Positions 1-5,241 of a stretch of 5,271 bases of DNA are shown in pieces. The translations under genes were made by a program, and so were the position numbers. Under the pieces are notes generated by a model that saw nothing but the letters and a program-made list of their open reading frames with translations, did not search any database and was not told the origin of the DNA. The DNA lies in the NCBI GenBank assembly GCA_937915975.1, contig CALGGL010000109.1, positions 1 to 5,271 of the forward strand. Direction: 5' to 3'. How positions within the stretch are numbered: position 1 is the first letter of the stretch; each line of letters begins with the position of its first letter. This stretch comes from an uncultured Lachnospiraceae bacterium. Lineage in GTDB: Bacteria > Bacillota > Clostridia > Lachnospirales > Lachnospiraceae.

Positions 1-291
1 CAGCTTATCCTGATACGGTCTGTTAAGCTCCCTGCCCGAGGTCTGATATACGCTTTCCGGCACTTCAATCTTCTGCGGGTCAAGTGAAGCAAGCAGGGCG
101 ATAATCTCCTCCCTGCTTTTTTTATACTCAATTACAACATCTGCTGTTCTCTCATACACCTTAACCAGACTTACCATATCATTTGATGCAAGTATGTATT
201 CTAACCCGTCTGCCTCCCTGATGGTAAGATGGTCTTTCATAAGATGTACTCTTATACGATTTTTTATATCATGCTTTATAACACATTTCAT
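1..291 (-). CDS. Heavy-metal P-type ATPase, N-terminal fragment (cut by window edge)
   Basis: The frame opens with ATG at 289-291 and stays open for 97 codons to the window edge. The product begins MKCVIKHDIKNRIRVH and contains VYERTADVVIEY near residues 46-57. This is the degenerate, ferredoxin-like HMA-type N-terminus I know from a group of Firmicutes P1B-type metal ATPases. It lacks the CxxC metal-binding motif of copper ATPases. The membrane and catalytic parts (TGES, DKTGT, GDGxND) would lie beyond the left edge, so transport activity and substrate cannot be read here. A purine-rich site (AGAGGAAAG, at 297-305) sits at normal distance from the start. The gene lies 43 nt downstream of the DUF6110-type gene on the same strand, so the two are probably co-transcribed. 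If complete, the protein would sit in the cytoplasmic membrane and pump a divalent metal; that is family inference. Confidence 0.75.
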   Translation of the reverse strand, partial: MKCVIKHDIKNRIRVHLMKDHLTIREADGLEYILASNDMVSLVKVYERTADVVIEYKKSREEIIALLASLDPQKIEVPESVYQTSGRELNRPYQDKL

Positions 292-334
292 AAAACTTTC
301 CTCTGTCTGAATGCTGTCTTAGGTCTTAATAAAA

Positions 335-619
335 TTAAGCCTCAGCTACTGCCTCATCTTCGGATACAGCATCACCTATAATCTCTTCAGCATCCTTTTC
401 ATCGCGCTCTGCATTAATCTGCTTTGCCTCTGCATAGATATCCTCACAGTTTTCCTTAACTGTATTTACAGTCTTCATAACACAGTCCTTTGCACGAAGC
501 GTTGCCGCCGTAGCATGGGTGTAAACCTTCTTTGCATCCTTACTTGATAAAATCTTAATACCTGCGGTACCAAATAATACTCCTGCTGCAAATGAACAAA
601 ACTTTCCACAAAATGACAT
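335..619 (-). CDS. DUF6110-type small membrane protein
   Basis: This encodes a 94-residue protein. I place the start at the ATG at 617-619, because AGGAG (628-632) lies 8 nt upstream of it. A GTG at 626-628, which would add three residues, overlaps that ribosome binding site and is unlikely. Residues about 8-24 (FAAGVLFGTAGIKIL) form one hydrophobic segment. A conserved-looking stretch follows (SSKDAKKVYTHATAA, LRAKDCVMKTV), then an amphipathic helix and an acidic, Ala/Glu-rich tail. I recognise the segment GVLFGTAG-KILSSKDAKKVYTHATAA as the DUF6110 family, from memory. Its biochemical function is unknown to me. Members often precede a metal P-type ATPase, as here, which suggests an accessory role in the membrane for metal transport. 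The protein probably anchors with its charged tail in the cytoplasm. Confidence 0.8.
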   Translation of the reverse strand: MSFCGKFCSFAAGVLFGTAGIKILSSKDAKKVYTHATAATLRAKDCVMKTVNTVKENCEDIYAEAKQINAERDEKDAEEIIGDAVSEDEAVAEA

Positions 620-645
620 ATTATTCACTCCTATTCATATATTTT

Positions 646-664
646 ATGTTGTTATTGACAACAT
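646..664. promoter_or_regulatory. 7-bp-arm palindrome in the leader of the DUF6110 gene
   Basis: ATGTTGT (646-652) and ACAACAT (658-664) form perfect 7-bp arms around TATTG. The site lies in the predicted 5' untranslated region of the minus-strand metal operon, 27-45 nt upstream of the ATG. It could be a repressor half-site pair or a small RNA hairpin; the sequence does not decide between these. Confidence 0.35.
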
Positions 665-674
665 TATTATTGGG

Positions 675-692
675 TTAGTTACTTAGAACTAA
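675..692. promoter_or_regulatory. Candidate operator of the metal operon
   Basis: TTAGTTACTTAGAACTAA has perfect 6-bp arms (675-680 and 687-692) around ACTTAG. It begins a few bases downstream of the transcription start expected from the promoter at 703-731, a position typical of repressor sites. The TTAG...CTAA ends recall DtxR/MntR-type metalloregulator boxes, but the centre differs and the spacing is one base shorter, so the regulator family is only a guess. Confidence 0.4.
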
Positions 693-702
693 TCTGTTTT
701 TG

Positions 703-731
703 ATTTTATCACTTTCAAATGTTTTTTTCAA
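703..731 (-). promoter_or_regulatory. Sigma-70-type promoter for the DUF6110 / P-type ATPase operon
   Basis: Read on the minus strand, TTGAAA (726-731) is followed after exactly 17 nt by TAAAAT (703-708). Each hexamer matches five of six consensus bases. Transcription would start near 696, giving a leader of about 75 nt before the ATG at 619. No other minus-strand pair with proper spacing is as good. Confidence 0.65.
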
Positions 732-823
732 TGGAATTATATCAATACTTTCAAATTCCTTTTTATGTCGAAATATGTAATTTCTTCTTTACTTTTATCC
801 TCTATTATTGTATATTAATTTCA

Positions 824-882
824 TAAACAGGTTATTTCTATAAATTGAACACCCATCCTTTCAATTTCTACTCTCCTGTTTA
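824..882. other. Nested two-tier inverted repeat
   Basis: An outer pair of arms, TAAACAGG (824-831) and CCTGTTTA (875-882), encloses an inner pair, AAATTGAA (842-849) and TTCAATTT (860-867), with the 10-nt loop CACCCATCCT. Both pairs are perfect 8-bp matches. They could fold into one 59-nt structure with an internal loop. It is not followed by a T-run on either strand, so it is not an obvious terminator. Its role and the strand that matters are unknown. Confidence 0.4.
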
Positions 883-948
883 CTTACCAAAGATAAAAGA
901 AATTAAGACTATACGTATAAAGGAGGATTCTTTATAGGTTTTATTTTG

Positions 949-977
949 TTGTAATTAAATATTGGCGATGTTACAAT
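949..977 (+). promoter_or_regulatory. Promoter of the two small plus-strand genes
   Basis: TTGTAA (949-954; four of six consensus bases) is followed after exactly 17 nt by TACAAT (972-977; five of six). Transcription would start near 984, leaving a leader of about 88 nt before the ATG at 1072. The -10 element lies inside the palindrome at 970-986. Confidence 0.5.
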
Positions 978-986
978 ATCTGTAAC
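970..986. promoter_or_regulatory. Palindromic operator candidate over the -10 element
   Basis: GTTACAATATCTGTAAC has perfect 6-bp arms around a 5-bp centre. It covers the predicted -10 hexamer and start site of the small-gene promoter. That geometry suits a dimeric repressor blocking RNA polymerase. No regulator gene is visible in the window. Confidence 0.4.
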
Positions 987-1029
987 TATATAAGATTTCT
1001 CCTTTTTGATAAAGGAAGGTCTTTATTGA

Positions 1030-1062
1030 CTTTCTCTAATTATTAATAACTATTAGAGGAAG
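1030..1062 (+). promoter_or_regulatory. Leader hairpin that buries the ribosome binding site of the first small gene
   Basis: Bases 1030-1040 (CTTTCTCTAAT) can pair with 1052-1062 (ATTAGAGGAAG) as an 11-bp stem with a single G-U pair and an 11-nt loop. The right arm contains nearly all of the ribosome binding site AGAGGAAGG that serves the ATG at 1072. Folding would therefore reduce initiation. Just upstream, AAGGAAGG (1012-1019) sits 6 nt before a TTG at 1026-1028. That TTG opens a six-codon frame (TTG ACT TTC TCT AAT TAT, stop 1044-1046) running through the left arm. Whether this peptide is made is unproven. Confidence 0.45.
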
Positions 1063-1071
1063 GTGAATTAT

Positions 1072-1284
1072 ATGGAATTTATTTTCAAAACTTTTATTTT
1101 AGACAAACAGGAATACGCAAAAATAATGAGTGAAATTAACACCAACTATATGAGATATGTCAATAAACCTTTTCCAATACATATTTCTCATGAAGTTGGA
1201 AAAGAAAGCAAGGCATATTTATATTATTTTGAAAACCATGGTTATAATAATTATAACATTTATATGAAAATTCCTGTAGAATAA
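1072..1284 (+). CDS. Small AT-rich protein of unknown function (70 aa)
   Basis: I choose the ATG at 1072-1074 because GAAGG (1059-1063) lies 8 nt before it. The in-frame GTG at 1063 overlaps that site and would have almost no spacing to any other. The 70-residue product starts MEFIFKTFILDKQEYAK and ends NIYMKIPVE. It is rich in Tyr and Asn (for example YLYYFENHGYNNYNIY, residues 51-66), has no membrane segment, signal peptide or cysteine, and reads as a small soluble alpha/beta domain. I do not recognise a family with confidence. The gene is only about 24% GC over 1081-1260, far below dapL and carB nearby. Its stop codon overlaps the ribosome binding site of the next gene, so the two are translationally coupled and probably act together. 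Confidence 0.7.
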   Translation: MEFIFKTFILDKQEYAKIMSEINTNYMRYVNKPFPIHISHEVGKESKAYLYYFENHGYNNYNIYMKIPVE

Positions 1285-1290
1285 GGAGGT
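1283..1290 (+). promoter_or_regulatory. Near-perfect ribosome binding site overlapping the upstream stop
   Basis: AAGGAGGT is a full anti-Shine-Dalgarno match. It starts inside the TAA (1282-1284) of the first small gene and lies 6 nt before the ATG at 1297. This fixes the second gene's start and indicates translational coupling of the pair. Confidence 0.85.
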
Positions 1291-1296
1291 TATCAA

Positions 1297-1482
1297 ATGA
1301 AAGAGCTTGAATCATTACTAAACAATGTAAGTGATACATATGAAGACTTTATAACAGGTATAATGCAATATGCACGTAAAAAGCAATCACGTTTAGATGC
1401 TGTGTTAGGATTTATCAAGGAACATCCTAATGCTACATCTTCTGATATTGTTTACTTTGTATCCATTCAACCTGACTTTTAA
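1297..1482 (+). CDS. Small conserved-type protein of unknown function, possibly shortened by a stop (61 aa)
   Basis: The ATG at 1297 has an ideal ribosome binding site 6 nt upstream. The product starts MKELESLLNNVSDTYEDF and appears mostly helical. It contains SRLDAVLGFIKEHPNATSSDIVYFVSIQPDF (residues 31-61), where an 'HPNATSSDIV' turn leads into a final helix. I recall similar short proteins in Lachnospiraceae with the core VSDTYEDF...NPNATSSDI...QPDF, but no function. The stop TAA (1480-1482) is followed in the same frame by 14 sense codons (EDAAKQNVPIDNAV) and a second TAA at 1525-1527, just before the terminator hairpin. My recollection is that relatives continue past QPDF with an acidic E-D-A-A stretch, so the first stop may be a recent nonsense mutation. 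GC is about 33%. It is the second gene of a coupled pair. Confidence 0.75.
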   Translation: MKELESLLNNVSDTYEDFITGIMQYARKKQSRLDAVLGFIKEHPNATSSDIVYFVSIQPDF

Positions 1483-1530
1483 GAAGATGCTGCCAAACAG
1501 AATGTTCCGATAGATAATGCAGTATAAATA

Positions 1531-1560
1531 GAAACGGGAGGAAAAATTTCCTCCCGTTTC
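1531..1560. terminator. Bidirectional hairpin terminator between converging genes
   Basis: GAAACGGGAGGAAA (1531-1544) and TTTCCTCCCGTTTC (1547-1560) are perfect inverted 14-bp arms; a real loop would open the last A-T pairs. The hairpin lies after the plus-strand small genes and 40 nt past the stop of the minus-strand zinc-ribbon gene, so it can serve both. Flanking T-runs are weak: TTACTCCAATTATTTTT on the plus strand, TATTTATA on the minus strand. Confidence 0.75.
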
Positions 1561-1599
1561 TTACTCCAATTATTTTTATAAAGCAATTCCTTAATTCTA

Positions 1600-2868
1600 T
1601 CACCTGATGTCGGTAATGACCCAATCATGTTCTTCATGCAAATATACATTATTGCAGTACGGACACTCTTTTACATTTCGTGCATCAAAGCTTGCACCGC
1701 ACGACGGACAGCTTACGGCTGAAAAAGAAAAGCCAAGCTCGGTCCGATTCTTGATGTGCTTTCTCAAACGCATTCTGAACTTGTCTGATTTACTTTTGAT
1801 TTTTCCATTCATGTAATGAAGGCAATCAAGATAAAGCGTGACATCTACATCACATATCCCGTCAATTATTTTACAGCCGTCAATATTGAAATTGTAAAGC
1901 TGTGCTTCAATGATGTCTTTTGCTTTTTCGGGACACTGACACTTACAGCAGGCAAGCTCTGTAGCGTCCTTGCTGTAAACAGCCATTTTAAACAAAGACG
2001 TTATTTTATCACGAAAATATTCGGATGAAAACTCAGGATCATTCTTTTTAATCTTATTTGCGTAAAAAAGCGTTGATGCTGTTTTTCCTCCGCCCCTTAG
2101 ATCCTTGCCCATAAGTGCGAATACCTCAAACAGCTTTTTGAATACAAACAGCATGATGCCGATCATACCTCCGCATAATAAACCACCAAAAATTTTGCTG
2201 ACAATATTCATTGTCGGACTTTGGCTTTGACCTGCGAACAAGCCGAATATCATCCCGATTATTATCATCGGTATGGCACTCGCTATTATAAATGTCATAA
2301 GTTCACGCTTGTTTTTTGCATTCTTTTTAGTTTTATCCTCATTTTCAGAAACAAAAAAGTTCATTACCTTCGGATACAGCTCGCTCATGAGAAAATGCGA
2401 GCCACAGTATTTACAGCCGGATTCGAGTTCGCCCAGCGTAGACGGTGCACCGCAGTGTGGACAGCACAATGGCATCGAAGCGCTAGGCTGAACATCCGTC
2501 TTCAAATTCTGGATCACCGTACTAAGGCCGATATCCGTTGTATTTTTATAGATTGAATTCTGATTGCCGCCAATACTTCTTGTCAAATTCATATTTCCGC
2601 CGATTATGCTGTTTGTAAATATTCTGTCGCTGAAAGAAACGCCCCCGACATTTGTTCGTGTTGATCCCTCGCTTTTGATATTGCATTGCATATCAAGTCC
2701 AAGCGATTCCAGTTTCTGTCTTTGCAGTTCTAAAGTAAATCGTAAATCCTGACCTGCAAGCTCGGGAAGTTCTCCTTTGTTGTACCAGTCTGACATCTGC
2801 CTTACAAATGCTTTGTACGGCTCAGCCAGATCAGAGTTTTCAGTTATATGAAAGTCCGGTATATTCAT
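1600..2868 (-). CDS. Membrane protein with two zinc ribbons and a Tim44-like region
   Basis: This encodes 422 residues, starting at an ATG with a GAGG site 8 nt upstream. Residues 1-130 form a polar N-terminal domain of unknown kind. A zinc ribbon follows with C136-P-H-C139 and C152-K-Y-C155. Two membrane segments span about 191-212 and 225-251 and are rich in Ile and Gly. From about residue 277 (DPEFSSEYFRDKITSLFKMAV) the sequence resembles the Tim44-like (NTF2-fold) domain of bacterial zinc-ribbon membrane proteins. The protein closes with a second ribbon, C387-P-S-C390 and C402-P-Y-C405, then HDWVITDIR. Between the ribbons and membrane there is a lysine-rich stretch (178-189). Tim44-like proteins bind membranes or partner proteins, but the role here is unknown. 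The gene starts 15 nt after the dapL stop and is probably co-transcribed with it. I do not infer a role in lysine synthesis. Confidence 0.85.
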   Translation of the reverse strand: MNIPDFHITENSDLAEPYKAFVRQMSDWYNKGELPELAGQDLRFTLELQRQKLESLGLDMQCNIKSEGSTRTNVGGVSFSDRIFTNSIIGGNMNLTRSIGGNQNSIYKNTTDIGLSTVIQNLKTDVQPSASMPLCCPHCGAPSTLGELESGCKYCGSHFLMSELYPKVMNFFVSENEDKTKKNAKNKRELMTFIIASAIPMIIIGMIFGLFAGQSQSPTMNIVSKIFGGLLCGGMIGIMLFVFKKLFEVFALMGKDLRGGGKTASTLFYANKIKKNDPEFSSEYFRDKITSLFKMAVYSKDATELACCKCQCPEKAKDIIEAQLYNFNIDGCKIIDGICDVDVTLYLDCLHYMNGKIKSKSDKFRMRLRKHIKNRTELGFSFSAVSCPSCGASFDARNVKECPYCNNVYLHEEHDWVITDIR

Positions 2869-2883
2869 GTGTTAATCCTCTTT

Positions 2884-4065
2884 TCAAAATATCCCCTTCA
2901 GCCTCTCCATAGCTTCAGCAGTTTTTTCGTGATTTGAAAATGCAGTAAGTCTGAAATGTCCTTCGCCATTTTCACCGAAGCCTGCACCCGGAGTTCCGAC
3001 GATATTGGCTTTTTCAAGCAGCAAGTCGAAGAAATCCCAGGACTTCATACCGTTAGGACAGGTAAGCCAGATGTAAGGTGAGTTCTTTCCGCCTGTGTAT
3101 TTTATGCCAAGCTCATCAAGAGCTGACATGATTATCTTGGCATTTTCTCTGTAGTAATCTATGTTTGCCCGTATCTCCTTTTGTCCTTCCTCTGTAAATA
3201 CCTGCTCGGCACCCTTTTGGACTATATATGAGGTTCCGTTAAACTTGGTGGTCTGACGTCTAAGCCAGAGCTTGTTAAGGCTAAAACCGTCAAAGGAAAG
3301 CGTATTAGGAACAACTGTATATCCGCATCTTGTTCCGGTAAAGCCTGCTGTCTTTGATAAGGAGCAAAATTCTATGGCGCAGGTCTTTGCACCCTCTATC
3401 TCGTATATGCTTCTTGGAACATCCTCGTCAACTATAAATGCTTCGTATGCCGCATCGTAAAGGATAACCGATGAATTAGAATTTGCAAAATCAACCCATT
3501 TCTTAAGCTGCTCACGGTTATATGCCGCACCTGTAGGATTGTTAGGTGAACAAATGTAGATTATGTCAGCCTTCTTTTCTTCATCCGGCAAAGGAAGAAA
3601 TCCATTATCTTCATTGGCATCGATATATATAATATTTCTTCCGTCCATGGTGTTGGTGTCAACATATACAGGATATACCGGATCGGGAACTAGTACCGTA
3701 TTGTCCTTGTCAAATATATCAAGGATATTTCCCACATCACTCTTTGCACCGTCTGATATAAATATCTCATTCTTATCAAGGCTTACACCGTAGCTTTCAT
3801 AGTATCCCTTAACTGCCTCCTGCAAGAATCCGTATCCCTGCTCCGGACCATAGCCCTTGAAGGTTTCAGCCTTAGCCATATCATCAACACCACTGTGGAG
3901 TCCCTTAATAACCTCCTCACATAAAGGAAGTGTTACATCGCCGATACCCATACGGATAATATTTGCCTCAGGATGTGCTGCCTGGTACTCCGAAACCTTT
4001 CTCGCTATATCAGCGAAGAGATAGTTCTCCTTAAGATTGCCGTAATTTTTATTAACCTTAACCAT
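2884..4065 (-). CDS. dapL: LL-diaminopimelate aminotransferase
   Basis: DapL (EC 2.6.1.83) converts tetrahydrodipicolinate and glutamate directly to LL-diaminopimelate and 2-oxoglutarate. This feeds lysine and cell-wall synthesis and bypasses the succinylase and acetylase steps. The 393 residues match the family's usual length of about 390-410. It is a fold-type I, PLP-dependent cytosolic enzyme, normally a dimer. Visible signatures are GYGPEQG (71-77), SDGAKSDVGN (104-113), the SPNNPTG motif (173-179), D204 and Y207 in YDAAYEAF (PLP ring contacts), the PLP-binding lysine K238 in EFCSLSKTAGFTGTR, and R372 in GHFRLTAFS for the substrate carboxylate. The distinctive IEFCS-SK-AGFTG block separates DapL from ordinary aspartate aminotransferases. 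An AAGGAG site (4074-4079) lies 8 nt before the ATG. I see no convincing promoter in the short gap before the inverted repeat at 4119. Confidence 0.95.
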   Translation of the reverse strand: MVKVNKNYGNLKENYLFADIARKVSEYQAAHPEANIIRMGIGDVTLPLCEEVIKGLHSGVDDMAKAETFKGYGPEQGYGFLQEAVKGYYESYGVSLDKNEIFISDGAKSDVGNILDIFDKDNTVLVPDPVYPVYVDTNTMDGRNIIYIDANEDNGFLPLPDEEKKADIIYICSPNNPTGAAYNREQLKKWVDFANSNSSVILYDAAYEAFIVDEDVPRSIYEIEGAKTCAIEFCSLSKTAGFTGTRCGYTVVPNTLSFDGFSLNKLWLRRQTTKFNGTSYIVQKGAEQVFTEEGQKEIRANIDYYRENAKIIMSALDELGIKYTGGKNSPYIWLTCPNGMKSWDFFDLLLEKANIVGTPGAGFGENGEGHFRLTAFSNHEKTAEAMERLKGIF

Positions 4066-4118
4066 AATCTATTCTCCTTATCATAATATTTCAAAACTTA
4101 TATTCAATAAACTTGTGC

Positions 4119-4309
4119 GCTGTATCCTGACAGATAAATCATTAGTCAGGTACTCTGAGTCCGCCGGTACTTAGCGAATTGTATGATGATTATAATTACA
4201 TTTACGAAGTAAAAATGTAATTATAATCGTCAGACAAGAGGTTAGTACCGCTGCGTGACGAGGGTAGCGAGAGCGTGCCTGACGATGATTTCATCTGTCA
4301 GGATGCAGC
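4119..4309. repeat. MITE-like 191-bp imperfect inverted repeat
   Basis: The ends 4119-4134 (GCTGTATCCTGACAGA) and 4294-4309 (TCTGTCAGGATGCAGC) are inverted copies matching at 15 of 16 bases. Matching continues inward with small gaps: AATCAT, GTCAGG and CTCT on the left recur inverted on the right, then CGGTACT (4165-4171) against AGTACCG (4244-4250). The middle is the hairpin at 4188-4228. The whole element can fold as one long cruciform. It contains no coding frame, has complex non-homopolymer ends and fills the dapL-carB gap, as a miniature inverted-repeat transposable element would. I see no clear target-site duplication. It lies 9 nt past the carB stop and could also act as a terminator or RNA-stabilising structure for carB. 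Confidence 0.65.
4188..4228. other. Central 16-bp perfect hairpin of the inverted repeat
   Basis: GATTATAATTACATTT (4188-4203) and AAATGTAATTATAATC (4213-4228) are perfect inverted 16-bp arms. The 9-nt spacer ACGAAGTAA allows further pairing of TTTAC with GTAAA around a GAA loop, with two bulged A residues. The arms contain TATAAT on either strand, so this part could also supply a -10 element. Confidence 0.7.
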
Positions 4310-4318
4310 TTCATAGTC

Positions 4319-5241
4319 TTAAGCATCAATAGTAGAAATACCTATTGTTATTTCTTCAAGTACATCAAGTAGCACTCTTACTGTATCAAGTGAGGTAAAC
4401 ATCGTTACGTTGTTCTCACTTGCGCAGCGTCTTATGGATACTCCGTCACCATAATGGATTCCCGAAAGTATCGCACGGGTATTTATTACGTAGCTTACAT
4501 AGCCCGAGCGGATAGCCTTCAAGATTTCCTCACTGCCCTCGCTCATCTTACCTCTCACTCTGGTTCTTATGCCGTGTTCCTTAAGAAATACTGCGGTTCC
4601 GACGGTAGCCTCTATGTTAAAGCCCATATCATAAAATCTTCTGACTATAGGAAGTGCCTCTTCCTTGTCCTCATCGGCAAGAGTAACCATAACAGTACCG
4701 TAGTTTTGAAGCTTTATTCCGGATGCGACAAGTGCCTTATACATGGCTCTGTGAAGCTTATCATCATAGCCTATCGCCTCACCTGTCGATTTCATTTCCG
4801 GAGAAAGATATGCATCCATTCCGTCCAGCTTTGCAAAGGAAAATGCCGGTGCCTTGACATACCATTTGTGCTTCTCCGGGGGGACCATTTCTGTAATCCC
4901 CTGCGCCTTCAGGCTCTGCCCCAGCATAACCCGGGTTGCAATCTTACATAACGGGAACCCGGCGGATTTAGACAGGAACGGAACACTGCGCGAGGCACGG
5001 GGATTGACCTCAATGACAAATACATTTTCATCTCTGTCTACAATAAACTGAATATTAAACAGCCCCACAATGCCGATGCCAAGCCCCAGCCGGGTCGTAT
5101 AATCGATAATGACATCCTTCACATGCTGTGAAATGGAAAATGGCGGATACACGCTGTTGCTGTCACCAGAATGCACGCCGGTACGTTCTACCAGCTCCAT
5201 GATGCCGGGTACAAAGACATCCTGTCCGTCACATACGGCAT
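4319..5241 (-). CDS. carB: Carbamoyl-phosphate synthase large subunit, C-terminal part (5' end missing)
   Basis: CarB (EC 6.3.5.5) makes carbamoyl phosphate from bicarbonate, glutamine-derived ammonia and two ATP, for arginine and pyrimidine synthesis, together with CarA. The 306 codons shown are the last third of a protein normally about 1060-1070 residues long. They start within the second ATP-grasp domain: DGQDVFVPGIMELVERTGVHSGDS, then FVIEVNPRASRSVPFLSKSAG, whose E and N bind Mg-ATP. The conserved KLDGMDAYLSPEMKSTGE follows. The remainder is the MGS-like allosteric domain, beginning GTVMVTLADEDKEEALPI and ending TMFTSLDTVRVLLDVLEE. The ATG at 5198-5200 is an internal methionine, not the start; homologous codons continue upstream to the adapter at 5242. 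Codon use changes sharply near 4805-4828: before it Leu is mostly CTG and Ile never ATA; after it Leu is CTT and Ile mostly ATA. The 5' portion may therefore be foreign or misassembled. Confidence 0.95.

Larger units (their letters stand above)
620..1071. other. AT-rich divergent intergenic region, no gene seen
   Basis: This 450-bp stretch separates the minus-strand metal operon from the plus-strand small-gene pair. It holds a promoter in each direction (703-731 and 949-977), three short palindromes (646-664, 675-692, 970-986), a nested inverted repeat (824-882) and a structured leader (1011-1062). A strong ribosome-binding-site-like AAAGGAGG at 919-926 has no ATG, GTG or TTG at usable distance. 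The 10-bp direct repeat ACTTTCAAAT occurs at 711-720 and 747-756. In 757-823 I see nothing but AT-rich sequence. Confidence 0.6.

Noticed and set aside
927..1046. 40-codon frame after AAAGGAGG with no usual start codon
   Set aside because: An open stretch of this length is not rare in DNA this AT-rich. Only ATT directly abutting the ribosome site could start it, and it runs across the predicted promoter.
1433..1624. 63-codon minus-strand frame
   Set aside because: It overlaps the end of the second small gene, the terminator hairpin and the end of the zinc-ribbon gene; it has no coding character.
2221..2556. 111-codon plus-strand frame and several shorter ones in 1607-2752
   Set aside because: All are antisense to the zinc-ribbon membrane protein, which has clear Cys motifs, membrane segments and a start site.
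3272..3793. Plus-strand frames of 62 and 76 codons
   Set aside because: They are antisense to dapL, which carries all expected family motifs.
4075..4110. dapL promoter TTGAAT with TATGAT at 16-nt spacing
   Set aside because: The -10 would end two bases before the ribosome binding site, so the transcript would lack that site.
4454..4951. 165-codon open frame on the plus strand
   Set aside because: It lies wholly antisense to carB, whose translation is unmistakable. Its protein has no recognisable domain and no ribosome binding site.
5198..5200. ATG as the start of a short carB-like gene
   Set aside because: Conserved CarB codons continue upstream to the adapter, so it is an internal methionine of a truncated full-length gene.
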